Part shown: piece by piece, positions 34,223 to 42,616 of the stretch | Layout of the letters: each line of letters begins with the position of its first letter | How positions within the stretch are numbered: the first letter of the stretch is position 1 | Assembly (NCBI RefSeq): GCF_000621845.1 | Contig: NZ_JHXF01000007.1 | Coordinates: forward strand, 1-64,000 | DNA length: 64,000 nucleotides | Source: Ruminococcus flavefaciens MA2007 | Lineage (GTDB): Bacteria; Bacillota; Clostridia; Oscillospirales; Ruminococcaceae | Direction of reading: 5' to 3' | Notes under the pieces: model-generated | Databases searched by the model: none | What the model saw: the letters and a program-made list of their open reading frames with translations, nothing else | Told to the model about the DNA's origin: nothing | Program-made: the position numbers and the translations under genes

Positions 34223-35066
34223 GCTGACCGACTCTGTGACGAAGATTCTCTTCCTTGAGCTCTCTGCCCTCAGCAATGAGGGCTCTCATTTTGTCCTTAT
34301 CTCCGCTTTTCAGCGCCTCGCTGTACTTGTTGAGGTTAGCGATAAGGGTATCAAGCTCGTACTGGAGATTCTCCCTGTTCTGCATGAAAAGGTCAGTCCA
34401 CATCTTCTCGTTCATAGTAGCGATCCTGGTCATATCCTGAAAGCTTCCGCCGCTGAATCCGCATTCAAGACCAAGCTCGGGACTCTTTACATATGCACTG
34501 GAAACGATATGCGCCAGCTGTGAGGTGTATGCTATCATTTTATCGTGGTTTTCGGGACTTGTTACGACTATTTTGCCTGCGCCTATCTCAGTAGCTACAG
34601 TTTTCAGAAGCTCCGTGTCCTTTTCTTCGCTGTCCTCAAATGGAGCGATAATAAAGTTAGCCTTTACGAAAAGGTCTGCTGTACTGTTGTAATAGCCGCC
34701 GAACTCCTTGCCTGCCATTGGGTGGATGCCAACGTATCTCAGCCCGTTAGCTTCGGCAATAGCTTTCATTCTGTCGGAAAACTCGCCCTTTATGCCGCAT
34801 ACATCGGTTATAAGGGTGTTTTTGCTTATTTTCGGAGCATTTTCCTTGAAAAATATCTCCGAGCCCTGCGGAAACAGAGCGATTATAATCAGGTCATATC
34901 CCTCAAAGCTGCCGTCAAATACGTTATCAAGAGCAACGTCGCGGAGTGCGGCGTTCTCGATATCGTGGTTGAGGTCACAGCCTGTTACAGTGTGATATGT
35001 GTATTTTTTCAGTGCTTTACAAAGTGAACCGCCGATAAGTCCAAGTCCAACAACAAGAATATTCAT
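34215..35066 (-). CDS. tyrA: Prephenate dehydrogenase
   Basis: A 283-aa NAD-dependent enzyme of tyrosine synthesis. It starts with the Rossmann motif VVGLGLIGGSL, then ALFPQGSEIFFKE, TDVCGIKG, the GIHPMAGKE substrate loop with its catalytic-site His, and the helical dimer domain (SQLAHIVSSAYV, SGGSFQDMTRIA). No ACT or chorismate mutase domain is fused. It has its own upstream region and converges on the pseudouridine synthase. Confidence 0.93.
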   Translation of the reverse strand: MNILVVGLGLIGGSLCKALKKYTYHTVTGCDLNHDIENAALRDVALDNVFDGSFEGYDLIIIALFPQGSEIFFKENAPKISKNTLITDVCGIKGEFSDRMKAIAEANGLRYVGIHPMAGKEFGGYYNSTADLFVKANFIIAPFEDSEEKDTELLKTVATEIGAGKIVVTSPENHDKMIAYTSQLAHIVSSAYVKSPELGLECGFSGGSFQDMTRIATMNEKMWTDLFMQNRENLQYELDTLIANLNKYSEALKSGDKDKMRALIAEGRELKEENLRHRVGQPN

Positions 35067-35205
35067 AAAAATTTCCTCCCGAATCTTTTATCATTTAAAG
35101 TATAACACTTTAAATAGCAAAAGTCAATAGCTTTAAAAACATTTTTCTCTCTCCTGCATAAAATATAAGGAGAGCTTTCTCAAATCTCAGGAAAGGAATG
35201 TTTTT

Positions 35206-35943
35206 ATGCCAAAGGTATTTTTAAGTCCTTCTACTCAGGAATGGAACCAGTATGCCACTGAGGGCAACGAGGAGCTGTACATGAATCTCCTTGCGGACCG
35301 TATGGAGCCCTATCTCCGCTCCTGCGGCATAAGCTTTGTCCGCAACGATCCCGTCAGGAACGTTACGGGAGCTATTGCAGACTCAAACGCAGGCAGCTAC
35401 GATGTGCACCTTGCCCTCCACTCCAACGCCGCTCCCGAAAACCTCGCAGGCAGGCTGAGAGGGATAGATATATATTTTGCTCCTAAGAGCAGCTACAGCG
35501 AAACTCTTGCAAATATTATCGCCAATAACCTCAAATCAATATATCCTCTCCCCGACAAGGTCAGAGCTGTGCCAACCTACTCACTGGGAGAGGTGCTCCG
35601 TACAAAGGCTGTGGCTGTGCTGTGCGAGCTGGGCTACCATGATAATTACGCCGACGAAGCATGGCTGAAAAACAATCTTGAAGCCATAGCTAAGAATATT
35701 ACGAATTCTCTCTGCAATTACTTCGGTATCCCCTTTGTGAACGCAGGTGCAGTCCGCTGGGGAACTGTCACTACCGACGGAGGCAACCTCAATATACGAA
35801 GCTATCCCTCCCTTGCAGGAAAGATAATAGGCTCTATGCCCGACGGTGCCACAGTAATGATAAACGGCGAGACCAACGGCTGGTATGTGGTAAGCTATAA
35901 CGGTATAAGCGGCTATTCCAGCAGCGATTATATAACTTTGTAA
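35206..35943 (+). CDS. N-acetylmuramoyl-L-alanine amidase with C-terminal SH3b domain, no signal peptide
   Basis: A 245-aa protein. Residues 1-175 are an Amidase_3-type domain: EGNEELYMNLLADRM, HLALHSNAAP (zinc His) and LCELGYHDN (catalytic Glu). The usual first zinc motif (GHGG) is replaced by SPSTQEWN, a form I recall as conserved in a Clostridial branch, so loss of activity is not implied. Residues 182-245 are an SH3b wall-binding domain (NLNIRSYPSLAGKIIGSMPDG). There is no signal peptide, so release by lysis, a holin or forespore expression is possible. A ribosome binding site (GGAAAGGAATG) precedes the start. Confidence 0.88.
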   Translation: MPKVFLSPSTQEWNQYATEGNEELYMNLLADRMEPYLRSCGISFVRNDPVRNVTGAIADSNAGSYDVHLALHSNAAPENLAGRLRGIDIYFAPKSSYSETLANIIANNLKSIYPLPDKVRAVPTYSLGEVLRTKAVAVLCELGYHDNYADEAWLKNNLEAIAKNITNSLCNYFGIPFVNAGAVRWGTVTTDGGNLNIRSYPSLAGKIIGSMPDGATVMINGETNGWYVVSYNGISGYSSSDYITL

Positions 35944-35946
35944 AAG

Positions 35947-35977
35947 AAAAACGTACAGCAATTGCTGTACGTTTTTT
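35947..35977. terminator. Bidirectional terminator
   Basis: AAAAACGTACAGCA/TGCTGTACGTTTTTT with a 2-nt centre between the convergent amidase and carboxypeptidase-like genes. T-runs occur on both strands. Confidence 0.9.
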
Positions 35978-35979
35978 CG

Positions 35980-37398
35980 TTATTTTTCATCATCATTCTG
36001 CGAACGGCGTCTGCGCCTGTCATTTTTATTCACCTTCGGAACGGCATATATCGGCTTCATAGGCTTTGATTTGCTCTTGAAGACCACATATGCATAAATG
36101 CAGACCAGAATATATATCGCGCAGAGCAGGAACGATATCATCAGCGCTCTGTTGAACCACCTTGACTTTCGGAACATCTTTGCAACGTAAATATTATACT
36201 TGGATACTGAGCGCTCAACATTGCTTACGGCAACTATCTCAACTGTTCCCAGCTCCTCGCCCGAATACTCCAGCGTTACCTTGCCGAGAGGTTCGCCCTT
36301 TGCTACGGGAGCCTGCAAGGAAGTCTTGTACCATTCAACCTTGTCGCGGCTTATGGTAGAGATATCTATATCATCATACCAGATACGGGTGAATTCCTCC
36401 TTGGGCTTTGCAAGGACATAATCATTGCCCTCTGCAAGCTCAACGGGAAGCTCTCCTACCTCTGCGGTATCCGCAAGGATAGTTTTGTATGAGAAGTGTC
36501 CGAACGCCCAGTCAAAAAGGGACATAGCGTCAACTATATGGAAATACGCAATATCGCCGCTTGATGATTTCAGCGGAGACTTCAGAAGCACCGCAAGATA
36601 TTTGTTTCCGTCACGGCTCGCCATAGTTATGATATTTCTGCCTGCCATATCAAGGTTTGCGGTTTTTATGCCCTTTGTGCCGCTGTAGGCATAGTCGCCG
36701 TCGGAATCCATCATAACATTTGAATGAGTCCATATCCATGAATTCGGATCGTCATGGTGCTCGGGATTAGGATTAGAGGGAGTATAGCTGTAGGTAGTAG
36801 CTATAGTCTCGAACATCGGAACATCAAGAGCGTACATGGTAAGCTTTGTCATATCGTTTGCAGTCGTGTACTGATTCGGATCGTACAAGCCTGTGGGATT
36901 GGTGAAATGAGTATCGAACAAGCCAAGCTCGGCAGCCTTTTCGTTCATCATCTCCACAAAACGTTCTGTATCGCCCTTGCCTATTTTGTAAGCGATAGTC
37001 TCGCAGGCTTCTACAGAGGAAGTCAGCATCATTGCATAGAGCAGGTCGGTCATGGTAAGAACGTCGCCGTCCTCTATCTCTGCGAATCTAAGGTCATCGG
37101 GATATTCGTAATTATAAAGATACTCGTAGATTGACTCGTCTATAGTTACCTTTTCATCAAGGTCCTCGCAGTTTTCAAGACAGACAACAGCAGTCATTAT
37201 ATTTACAAGCGGTCCGGGCATTTGCTTTACGTCAGCATTCTTCTCATGTATGACCATGTTTGAATCAAGATTTATAAGCACCGCCGATTCGCTCTGGATA
37301 GGCTCTTCCAGCGGAAAATTCACAGCCTTGGCTTTAGTTGAGCACACAAATGGCAGTACCATTACAGCCGCAGCAAGTAAGGAAAGTAATCTCTTCAT
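35980..37398 (-). CDS. PBP5-like protein with lost catalytic motifs and C-terminal membrane anchor
   Basis: A 472-aa exported protein: signal peptide (1-25), S11-type carboxypeptidase domain (about 30-290), beta domain, then a transmembrane helix at about 416-440 and a basic cytoplasmic tail (DRRRRRSQ). The fold signature is strong (INLDSNMVIHEKNADVKQ, TNPTGLYDPNQYTTANDM), yet SxxK reads P63-L-V-N66 (Ser and Lys both lost), SxN reads S128-V-E130, and KTG reads K245-T-A247. Peptidase or beta-lactam-binding activity is not expected. It is probably a structural or regulatory wall protein. Confidence 0.87.
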   Translation of the reverse strand: MKRLLSLLAAAVMVLPFVCSTKAKAVNFPLEEPIQSESAVLINLDSNMVIHEKNADVKQMPGPLVNIMTAVVCLENCEDLDEKVTIDESIYEYLYNYEYPDDLRFAEIEDGDVLTMTDLLYAMMLTSSVEACETIAYKIGKGDTERFVEMMNEKAAELGLFDTHFTNPTGLYDPNQYTTANDMTKLTMYALDVPMFETIATTYSYTPSNPNPEHHDDPNSWIWTHSNVMMDSDGDYAYSGTKGIKTANLDMAGRNIITMASRDGNKYLAVLLKSPLKSSSGDIAYFHIVDAMSLFDWAFGHFSYKTILADTAEVGELPVELAEGNDYVLAKPKEEFTRIWYDDIDISTISRDKVEWYKTSLQAPVAKGEPLGKVTLEYSGEELGTVEIVAVSNVERSVSKYNIYVAKMFRKSRWFNRALMISFLLCAIYILVCIYAYVVFKSKSKPMKPIYAVPKVNKNDRRRRRSQNDDEK

Positions 37399-37539
37399 AT
37401 ATACTCCTTTATATTCAAGCGAAATGTTCGCATTATTTCATTTTAGAAAACACCAAAATATATTATAGCAGATTTTTTTCTGTTTTAAAAGAGGTTTCTG
37501 AAATTTTATTAAAATTTTCTGAAATTTTTCTGTGCCCCC

Positions 37540-37568
37540 TTTACGTTTATAAAAAAATATGCTACAAT
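37540..37568 (+). promoter_or_regulatory. Promoter of the metallophosphoesterase gene
   Basis: TTTACG (37540-37545), 17 nt, TACAAT (37563-37568), about 65 nt before the GTG start. Confidence 0.5.
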
Positions 37569-37637
37569 AATAATCACAGAAAGCAGCACAGAAAAAAATA
37601 GCTGCTAAAAATTGAACAAAAGAACGGAGGTTTTAAT

Positions 37638-38300
37638 GTGATCTACGTAACAGGAGACACCCACGGAGACATCACACGTTTTAAAAGCTCTGAAATGAAG
37701 AAATTATCCCGAGGCGATACCCTTATCATAGCAGGTGATTTCGGTTTCATCTGGAATGACTCAAAACAGGAAAAAGCCGCGCTGAAAAGGCTCGCCGAGA
37801 AGAATTTCAGAATAGCTTTTGTGGACGGCTGTCACGAAAACTACGACCTGCTGGAAAAATACCCCGTTGACAAATGGAACGGCGGTAAGATACACCTTAT
37901 CGAGAAAAATATTTTTCATCTGATACGCGGTCAGGTCTACACCATTGAAAAGAAAAAGATATTCGCTTTCGGCGGAGGTCACAGTCAGGACATAGACTTC
38001 CGCAGGAATGTTGACTGGTGGGAGCGCGAGATGCCTACTCATCAGGAGATACTCGACGGTATCGCAAATCTCAAGGAGCACAACTACAAGGTGGATTACG
38101 TAATCACCCATGAGCCCCCTGCTTCTCTCAAGGAATGCCTCGGAGTAGACGTTCTGGAACACCTTGAGGTACACGCTTTTTTTGAAGATATCATCAAGAA
38201 CTGCACCTATAAAAAATGGTTCTTCGGGAAATGCCACATCGACAAGCATATCCCCTTGAAATTCTACGCAGTCTATGACTGCCTCTATCCACTTAAATAG
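37638..38300 (+). CDS. Calcineurin-like metallophosphoesterase
   Basis: A 220-aa enzyme with all the metal-binding blocks: GDTHGD, IAGDFGFIW, DGCHENYD, THEPP and GKCHID. Translation starts at GTG (37638), 7 nt after GGAGG; the overlapping ATG at 37636 is followed at once by TGA. The substrate cannot be read from the sequence. It ends 58 bp before tspO. Confidence 0.88.
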   Translation: MIYVTGDTHGDITRFKSSEMKKLSRGDTLIIAGDFGFIWNDSKQEKAALKRLAEKNFRIAFVDGCHENYDLLEKYPVDKWNGGKIHLIEKNIFHLIRGQVYTIEKKKIFAFGGGHSQDIDFRRNVDWWEREMPTHQEILDGIANLKEHNYKVDYVITHEPPASLKECLGVDVLEHLEVHAFFEDIIKNCTYKKWFFGKCHIDKHIPLKFYAVYDCLYPLK

Positions 38301-38310
38301 ACATATTATA

Positions 38311-38387
38311 AGCAGATCCGACATAGTATTTACTATCAAATCAAAAGAGGTAATACTATGAAAAAATTCAAATTAACGGATCTGCTT
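38311..38387 (+). promoter_or_regulatory. Nested inverted repeats enclosing the tspO start codon
   Basis: CATAGTATT (38322-38330) is perfectly complementary to AATACTATG (38352-38360), which contains the tspO ATG. Outside it, AGCAGATCCG (38311-38320) pairs perfectly with CGGATCTGCT (38378-38387), inside codons 7-10. The ribosome binding site AAAAGAGG lies in the loop and stem base. In mRNA this two-tier hairpin would occlude initiation. Confidence 0.6.
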
Positions 38388-38831
38388 ATTTTTGTTGTTA
38401 CGGCAGAGCTGGTGGGAGCTCTATCTGCTCTCCTTGCAGGCAATTTCACATCATTCTACGACGAGGTCATCAGACCACCGCTTTCTCCGCCTGCGTGGCT
38501 GTTCCCTGTGGTATGGGCGATACTCTACGCTCTCATGGGAACCTCTGCATACATGATATGGAACAACAGAAAAAACGAGCTGCGCCGTTCATCTGCACTG
38601 AAGCTCTACTACATACAGCTTGCAGTGAACTTCTCATGGAGCATAATTTTCTTCCGCTTCCGTGCCTTTGCTCTTGCAGCAGCCGTGGCTGTGATTCTTT
38701 TTTTCATTGTTGGAGCAATGATACTCTCATTCAGAAAAATATCTCCCCTTGCCGCAAAGCTGAACCTCCCCTATCTTGTATGGCTGGGCTTTGCTTCATA
38801 TCTGGCAGTTGCCATTTACTTCATCAATTAA
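38358..38831 (+). CDS. tspO: TspO/MBR-family membrane protein
   Basis: A 157-aa protein with five hydrophobic helices. It has the family signature PPLSPPAWLFPVVWAILYALMGTSAY in TM2 and the aromatic-rich LAVNFSWSIIFFRFRA. TspO binds porphyrins and related ligands; in bacteria it is tied to tetrapyrrole or redox stress signalling. Its start codon lies in a strong mRNA hairpin, suggesting translational control. Confidence 0.92.
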   Translation: MKKFKLTDLLIFVVTAELVGALSALLAGNFTSFYDEVIRPPLSPPAWLFPVVWAILYALMGTSAYMIWNNRKNELRRSSALKLYYIQLAVNFSWSIIFFRFRAFALAAAVAVILFFIVGAMILSFRKISPLAAKLNLPYLVWLGFASYLAVAIYFIN

Positions 38832-38870
38832 GCAGAAGATAATACCGTTTTTTCTTCCAATATCTTTGCA

Positions 38871-38900
38871 TTGAAAATACCCTATATCCCGTGCTATAAT
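38871..38900 (+). promoter_or_regulatory. Promoter of the 17-aa peptide unit
   Basis: TTGAAA (38871-38876), 18-nt spacer, TATAAT (38895-38900). Transcription would start near 38907. Confidence 0.65.
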
Positions 38901-38944
38901 GATATTGTCACCGGAGGACAAATACTTACAGGAGGGATATTATT

Positions 38945-38998
38945 ATGTGCAACATCTGGAAGATTCTCTGTGATATGTTCGGCTTCTGCTGCAAATAA
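38945..38998 (+). CDS. 17-aa cysteine-rich peptide (MCNIWKILCDMFGFCCK)
   Basis: A 17-codon frame ending in TAA, preceded by GGAGGG with an ideal 8-nt gap. It has a promoter 45 bp upstream and a strong intrinsic terminator 12 bp downstream, so the whole transcript (~135 nt) appears built for this peptide. Four of 17 residues are Cys (2, 9, 15, 16); the rest is hydrophobic and amphipathic (IWKIL, MFGF) with a C-terminal Lys. There is no signal peptide or modification gene nearby. Options are a membrane-active or metal-binding micropeptide, a signalling peptide, or a small regulatory RNA with an incidental frame. I do not recognise it. Confidence 0.5.
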   Translation: MCNIWKILCDMFGFCCK

Positions 38999-39010
38999 CA
39001 CACATACGAA

Positions 39011-39040
39011 AAAAAGCTGCGTTTTCTGCGCAGCTTTTTT
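39011..39040 (+). terminator. Intrinsic terminator of the 17-aa peptide unit
   Basis: AAAAAGCTGCG/CGCAGCTTTTTT stem with a 7-nt loop. The T-run is strong on the plus strand and an A-run serves the minus strand, so it can also stop the thi operon. Confidence 0.85.
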
Positions 39041-39069
39041 ATCTTTTCGTGAGACGAAGTCCACTGAAA

Positions 39070-39705
39070 TTATAATGTTTCCTTTACTGCCTTTGTAAGC
39101 TCAACGGCAGCTTTTTTTACGTCCTCAGCTCCGAAAATTGCCGACACTACAGCAATGCCGCTTTGACCGCAGCTCTTTATCTCATGGACGTTTTCAGCCG
39201 TTATACCGCCGATAGCCACAGCAGGTATATCCACACAGCCGCATATCTCGGCAAGCTGCTGCGGAGTTATCCTTATTGCGTTAGTTTTTGTGGGCGACGG
39301 GAATACAGCTCCGACGCCGAGATAATCAGCGCCCGATGCTTCGGCAAGCTTTGCCTGCTCAACAGTTTTTGCGGTAGCTCCTATGATGAAGCCCTCACCT
39401 GCTCTTTTACGTATCTCCGCTACAGGAGCGTCCTCGATACCGACGTGAACACCGTCGGCACCGCTTTTCAGCGCGGCTTCGTAGTCATCATTGATGATGA
39501 GGGGCACATTGTATTTATGGCAAATGGGCAGAAGTTTCTTTGCTTCTGCGATAACTTCTTCCTGAGTGATATTCTTTTCGCGGAGCTGTACGCAGGTCAC
39601 ACCGCCGAGGATAGCCTGCTCAACTGCTTCTTCAAGACTCACGCCGCGGAGACAGCTTCTCTCGGTAACTGCATAGAGCAGAAGCTGCTTTTTATCAAAC
39701 TTCAT
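39070..39705 (-). CDS. thiE: Thiamine-phosphate synthase
   Basis: A 211-aa TIM-barrel enzyme joining hydroxymethylpyrimidine diphosphate and thiazole phosphate to thiamine phosphate. Motifs: VQLREKN, LIINDDYEAALKSGADGVHVG, GATAKTVEQA, YLGVGAVFPSPTK and AIGGI. It is the last gene of the riboswitch-controlled operon, 4 bp after tenI. Confidence 0.95.
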   Translation of the reverse strand: MKFDKKQLLLYAVTERSCLRGVSLEEAVEQAILGGVTCVQLREKNITQEEVIAEAKKLLPICHKYNVPLIINDDYEAALKSGADGVHVGIEDAPVAEIRKRAGEGFIIGATAKTVEQAKLAEASGADYLGVGAVFPSPTKTNAIRITPQQLAEICGCVDIPAVAIGGITAENVHEIKSCGQSGIAVVSAIFGAEDVKKAAVELTKAVKETL

Positions 39706-39709
39706 ATAT

Positions 39710-40306
39710 TCACTTCCTGTTAAATTTACTCATAAGCTCTTTCGGCTGTGCAGACTTCATAAAGCCGCTCATAACGCAGGCACCCGAAGCTCCTGCTTCC
39801 ATGACCTGAGAGAAGTTTTCGGGTGATATGCCGCCGATAGCATATACAGGTATATCCACGTTCTGACATACCTCGCGGAGGAAATCAAGTCCACGGGGCG
39901 GAAGTCCCTTTTTGCAGTCCGTGGCAAAAACATGACCTGCCGTAATATAGCCTGCTCCGAGAGCTTTTGCCTCAAGAGCGTCCTCAACCGAATGACAGGA
40001 AGCTCCTATAAGGCTGAATCGGCGTTTATATTCAGCCGCCAGCTCACGCAGTATATGCAGGGGCAGATGTATGCTGTCCGAGCCCAGTTCAATTGCAGCT
40101 TTCCAGTAGTAATGGAGAATAAGCTTTGTCTCGCTGTTGGAGCATATCTCAATAGCTTTTTCTGCAAGAGCACGGTATTCGCTCTCGTCAAGTTCTTTTT
40201 CGCGTAGAACGATGTATTTCGGAGCTGCCTCTGCTATCTTAGCAAGCTGTTCCAAGAAATCGCCGCCGCACAGATTACGGGCAGTAACGCAAATGATATC
40301 AGACAT
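39710..40306 (-). CDS. tenI: TenI-like thiazole tautomerase (ThiE paralogue)
   Basis: A 198-aa ThiE-fold protein that lacks the ThiE pyrophosphate and pyrimidine motifs but has the TenI-type GHVFATDCKKGLPPRGL segment and the conserved His in GASCHS. TenI aromatises the thiazole product of ThiG. It overlaps the end of thiH by 8 nt, fitting a role right after the ThiGH steps. Confidence 0.88.
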   Translation of the reverse strand: MSDIICVTARNLCGGDFLEQLAKIAEAAPKYIVLREKELDESEYRALAEKAIEICSNSETKLILHYYWKAAIELGSDSIHLPLHILRELAAEYKRRFSLIGASCHSVEDALEAKALGAGYITAGHVFATDCKKGLPPRGLDFLREVCQNVDIPVYAIGGISPENFSQVMEAGASGACVMSGFMKSAQPKELMSKFNRK

Positions 40307-41552
40307 AGAGATAATCGTTCAGCACAGGCTGAAGTCCCTCTGAGGACATATCCTTGTACATTTTATCGAAGCTTCTGCTGTCGTTTATCTCGAACTGCTC
40401 GTCGCCCTCTGCCGAATCGCTCTCCTTTCCTGTGTACTTGCTTTCATGGTCGCCGATACCCGTGGAAACGCCTGCTGATACCTTAGTTGCGGCTATCTTT
40501 ACGATACCGTTTCTGAAAGTCTCGCTCTCACGCGAGGAAACTGTGATACCGCAGAATGGCAGGAATATCCTGTACGCGCAGAGTATCTGGCAGAGCTGCT
40601 TCTCGTGAACGTCCAGAGGGTTTATCTCGTCGTTATTTATGATAGGACGAAGTCTCGGACATGACAGCGATATCTCAGCCTGTGGGTATTTTCTCTGCAA
40701 GTAGTAAACGTGAAGCGCACTTGCAAGGGCGTCCTTTCTGAAATCAGAAAGTCCCAAAAGTGCAGAGCAGGCAATGCCTCTCATGCCGCCCATAAGAGCT
40801 CTCTCCTGAGCCTCAAAACGGTACGGAAAAATTCTCTTGTGACCGAGGAGATGAAGCTGCTCATAGCGGTCGCTGTCGTAGGTCTCCTGAAATACCGTAA
40901 CGTAGTCAACGCCGCATTCGTGGAGATACTTGTACTCGTCGGTATTCAGCGGATATACCTCGATACCAACCATGCGGAAGTATTTGCGAGCCAGCTTGCA
41001 GGCTTCACCGATGTATTCAACACTGCTCTGTGCACGGCTCTCGCCTGTGAGGATAAGTATCTCTTCCATGCCGCTGTCAGCGATAACTTTCATCTCATGC
41101 TCTATCTGCTCCATATTGAGCTTCATACGCTTGATGTCGTTGTAGCAGTTGAAGCCGCAATAAACGCAGTAGTTCTCGCAGTAATTGGCGATATACAGCG
41201 GAGTGAACAGATAAACCGTATTGCCGAAGTGCTTCTGCGTTTCAAGTCTTGCCTTTGCAGCCATTTTTTCAAGGAATGGCTCTGCGGCAGGAGAAAGCAG
41301 TGCCTTGAAGTCCTCAACAGTACAGATATCGTGATTAAGGGCAGCATTTACGTCACGGGCGGTATACTGCGAATAATCGTAATTATTCATCTCCGTAAGA
41401 ACCTTGTCCATGATATCGGACTTGATACGCTCCATGCCCTCCATGTACTCCATGTGATTTGAACGGGAGGACGGATCAGTCTCAAGGGTATGCTTCTTTT
41501 TAAGTGCAGCCTCGGAGAGCTTGTCCGAATCCACGAAATAATTATTGTCCAT
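40299..41552 (-). CDS. thiH: 2-iminoacetate synthase ThiH (radical SAM)
   Basis: A 417-aa radical SAM lyase that splits tyrosine into dehydroglycine and p-cresol for the thiazole ring. The 4Fe-4S motif is CENYCVYCGF (Cx3Cx2C). The start is the ATG at 41552 with AAAGGA upstream; a GTG 9 nt earlier sits too close to that site. The presence of ThiH rather than glycine oxidase (ThiO) fits an anaerobe. Confidence 0.95.
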   Translation of the reverse strand: MDNNYFVDSDKLSEAALKKKHTLETDPSSRSNHMEYMEGMERIKSDIMDKVLTEMNNYDYSQYTARDVNAALNHDICTVEDFKALLSPAAEPFLEKMAAKARLETQKHFGNTVYLFTPLYIANYCENYCVYCGFNCYNDIKRMKLNMEQIEHEMKVIADSGMEEILILTGESRAQSSVEYIGEACKLARKYFRMVGIEVYPLNTDEYKYLHECGVDYVTVFQETYDSDRYEQLHLLGHKRIFPYRFEAQERALMGGMRGIACSALLGLSDFRKDALASALHVYYLQRKYPQAEISLSCPRLRPIINNDEINPLDVHEKQLCQILCAYRIFLPFCGITVSSRESETFRNGIVKIAATKVSAGVSTGIGDHESKYTGKESDSAEGDEQFEINDSRSFDKMYKDMSSEGLQPVLNDYLYV

Positions 41553-41557
41553 CAGTA

Positions 41558-41824
41558 TCACTTTCCTTTATTACTTTTGATATCTACCTTCATTATTTTT
41601 TCAACGGCAGCATTAATGAAGCGTGAAAGATAATGCTCCTCTATCCATGCATAAACCCAGAACAGAACAAAACAGCCAATAAATACAGAAACGATATCAA
41701 ATCCGATAAAATGTATTATAAAGCCTGAACCTACAGTCATGAGCAATACTGTCATCAGATTTAATACCGCACATATATCTGAAGCTACGCTGATTCTTTT
41801 AGAGCAGGTATTTCTTTTTTTCAT
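41558..41824 (-). CDS. Small two-helix membrane protein inside the thi operon
   Basis: An 88-aa protein with two hydrophobic helices (about 20-42 and 44-62), a basic N-terminus (MKKRNTCSKR) and a Lys-rich C-terminus. It lies between thiG and thiH, 5 and 10 bp from its neighbours, so it must be co-transcribed under the TPP riboswitch. The ribosome binding site is weak. I do not recognise the family; a membrane or transport link to thiamine is only suggested by position. Confidence 0.7.
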   Translation of the reverse strand: MKKRNTCSKRISVASDICAVLNLMTVLLMTVGSGFIIHFIGFDIVSVFIGCFVLFWVYAWIEEHYLSRFINAAVEKIMKVDIKSNKGK

Positions 41825-41834
41825 TTTCGTCTTA

Positions 41835-42605
41835 TCAGTCGCGCAGGAATCCCGTCAGCGTATCCGAGGGCGACGCTCCTCTTGTAAGAACACGTCCCAG
41901 ACCTGCCAGATAAGCCTTTCTTCCTGCTTCTATTGCCTGCTTGAAAGCCTCAGCCATTACAGGCAGGTCGCCTGCTGTAGCAAGGGCTGTATTGGACATA
42001 ACAGCGGCAGCTCCCATTTCCATAGCTTCGCAAGCCTGTGAAGGTCTGCCGATACCTGCGTCAACGATGATTGGCAGGTCTATCTCATCAATAAGTATCT
42101 GTATGAAATCTCTTGTAGCAAGTCCTTTGTTTGAGCCTATAGGCGAAGCAAGAGGCATTACAGAAGCCGCACCTGCATTCACGAGGTCACGGGCTGTATT
42201 GAGGTCGGGATACATATAGGGCATTACGATGAAGCCCTCCTTTGCAAGTATCTCCGTAGCGCGGACAGTCTCCTGATTGTCGGGGAGAAGATACTTTGTA
42301 TCACGCATTATCTCTATCTTTACGAAGTCTCCGCAGCCAAGCTCTCTTGCAAGACGGGCAATACGTACAGCCTCGTCTGCATTTCTTGCGCCCGATGTAT
42401 TGGGGAGCAGAGTTACGTTCTTCGGGATATAGTCAAGGATATTCTCATGCTCCTTGGAGTTTGTACGACGTACAGCGAGAGTGATTATCTCAGCGCCAGC
42501 GTACTTTACAGCCGCTTCGATAAGACTGAGGGAATACTTTCCCGAGCCAAGTATAAAACGTGAGGAGAACTCATGTCCTCCGATTACAAGTTTATCGTCT
42601 TTCAT
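41835..42605 (-). CDS. thiG: Thiazole synthase ThiG
   Basis: A 256-aa TIM-barrel enzyme assembling the thiazole phosphate from deoxyxylulose phosphate, dehydroglycine and ThiS-thiocarboxylate. Motifs: [48 protein letters not shown] (Schiff-base Lys region), [13 protein letters not shown] and [22 protein letters not shown]. Normal length. Confidence 0.97.
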   Translation of the reverse strand: MKDDKLVIGGHEFSSRFILGSGKYSLSLIEAAVKYAGAEIITLAVRRTNSKEHENILDYIPKNVTLLPNTSGARNADEAVRIARLARELGCGDFVKIEIMRDTKYLLPDNQETVRATEILAKEGFIVMPYMYPDLNTARDLVNAGAASVMPLASPIGSNKGLATRDFIQILIDEIDLPIIVDAGIGRPSQACEAMEMGAAAVMSNTALATAGDLPVMAEAFKQAIEAGRKAYLAGLGRVLTRGASPSDTLTGFLRD

Positions 42606-42616
42606 TTTCTTTCTCC

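Noticed and set aside
35206-35943. Amidase as a fourth inactive wall enzyme
   Set aside because: The first zinc motif is unusual (SPSTQEW) but, as I recall, this form is conserved in a Clostridial amidase branch and the other catalytic residues are present, so loss of activity is not supported.
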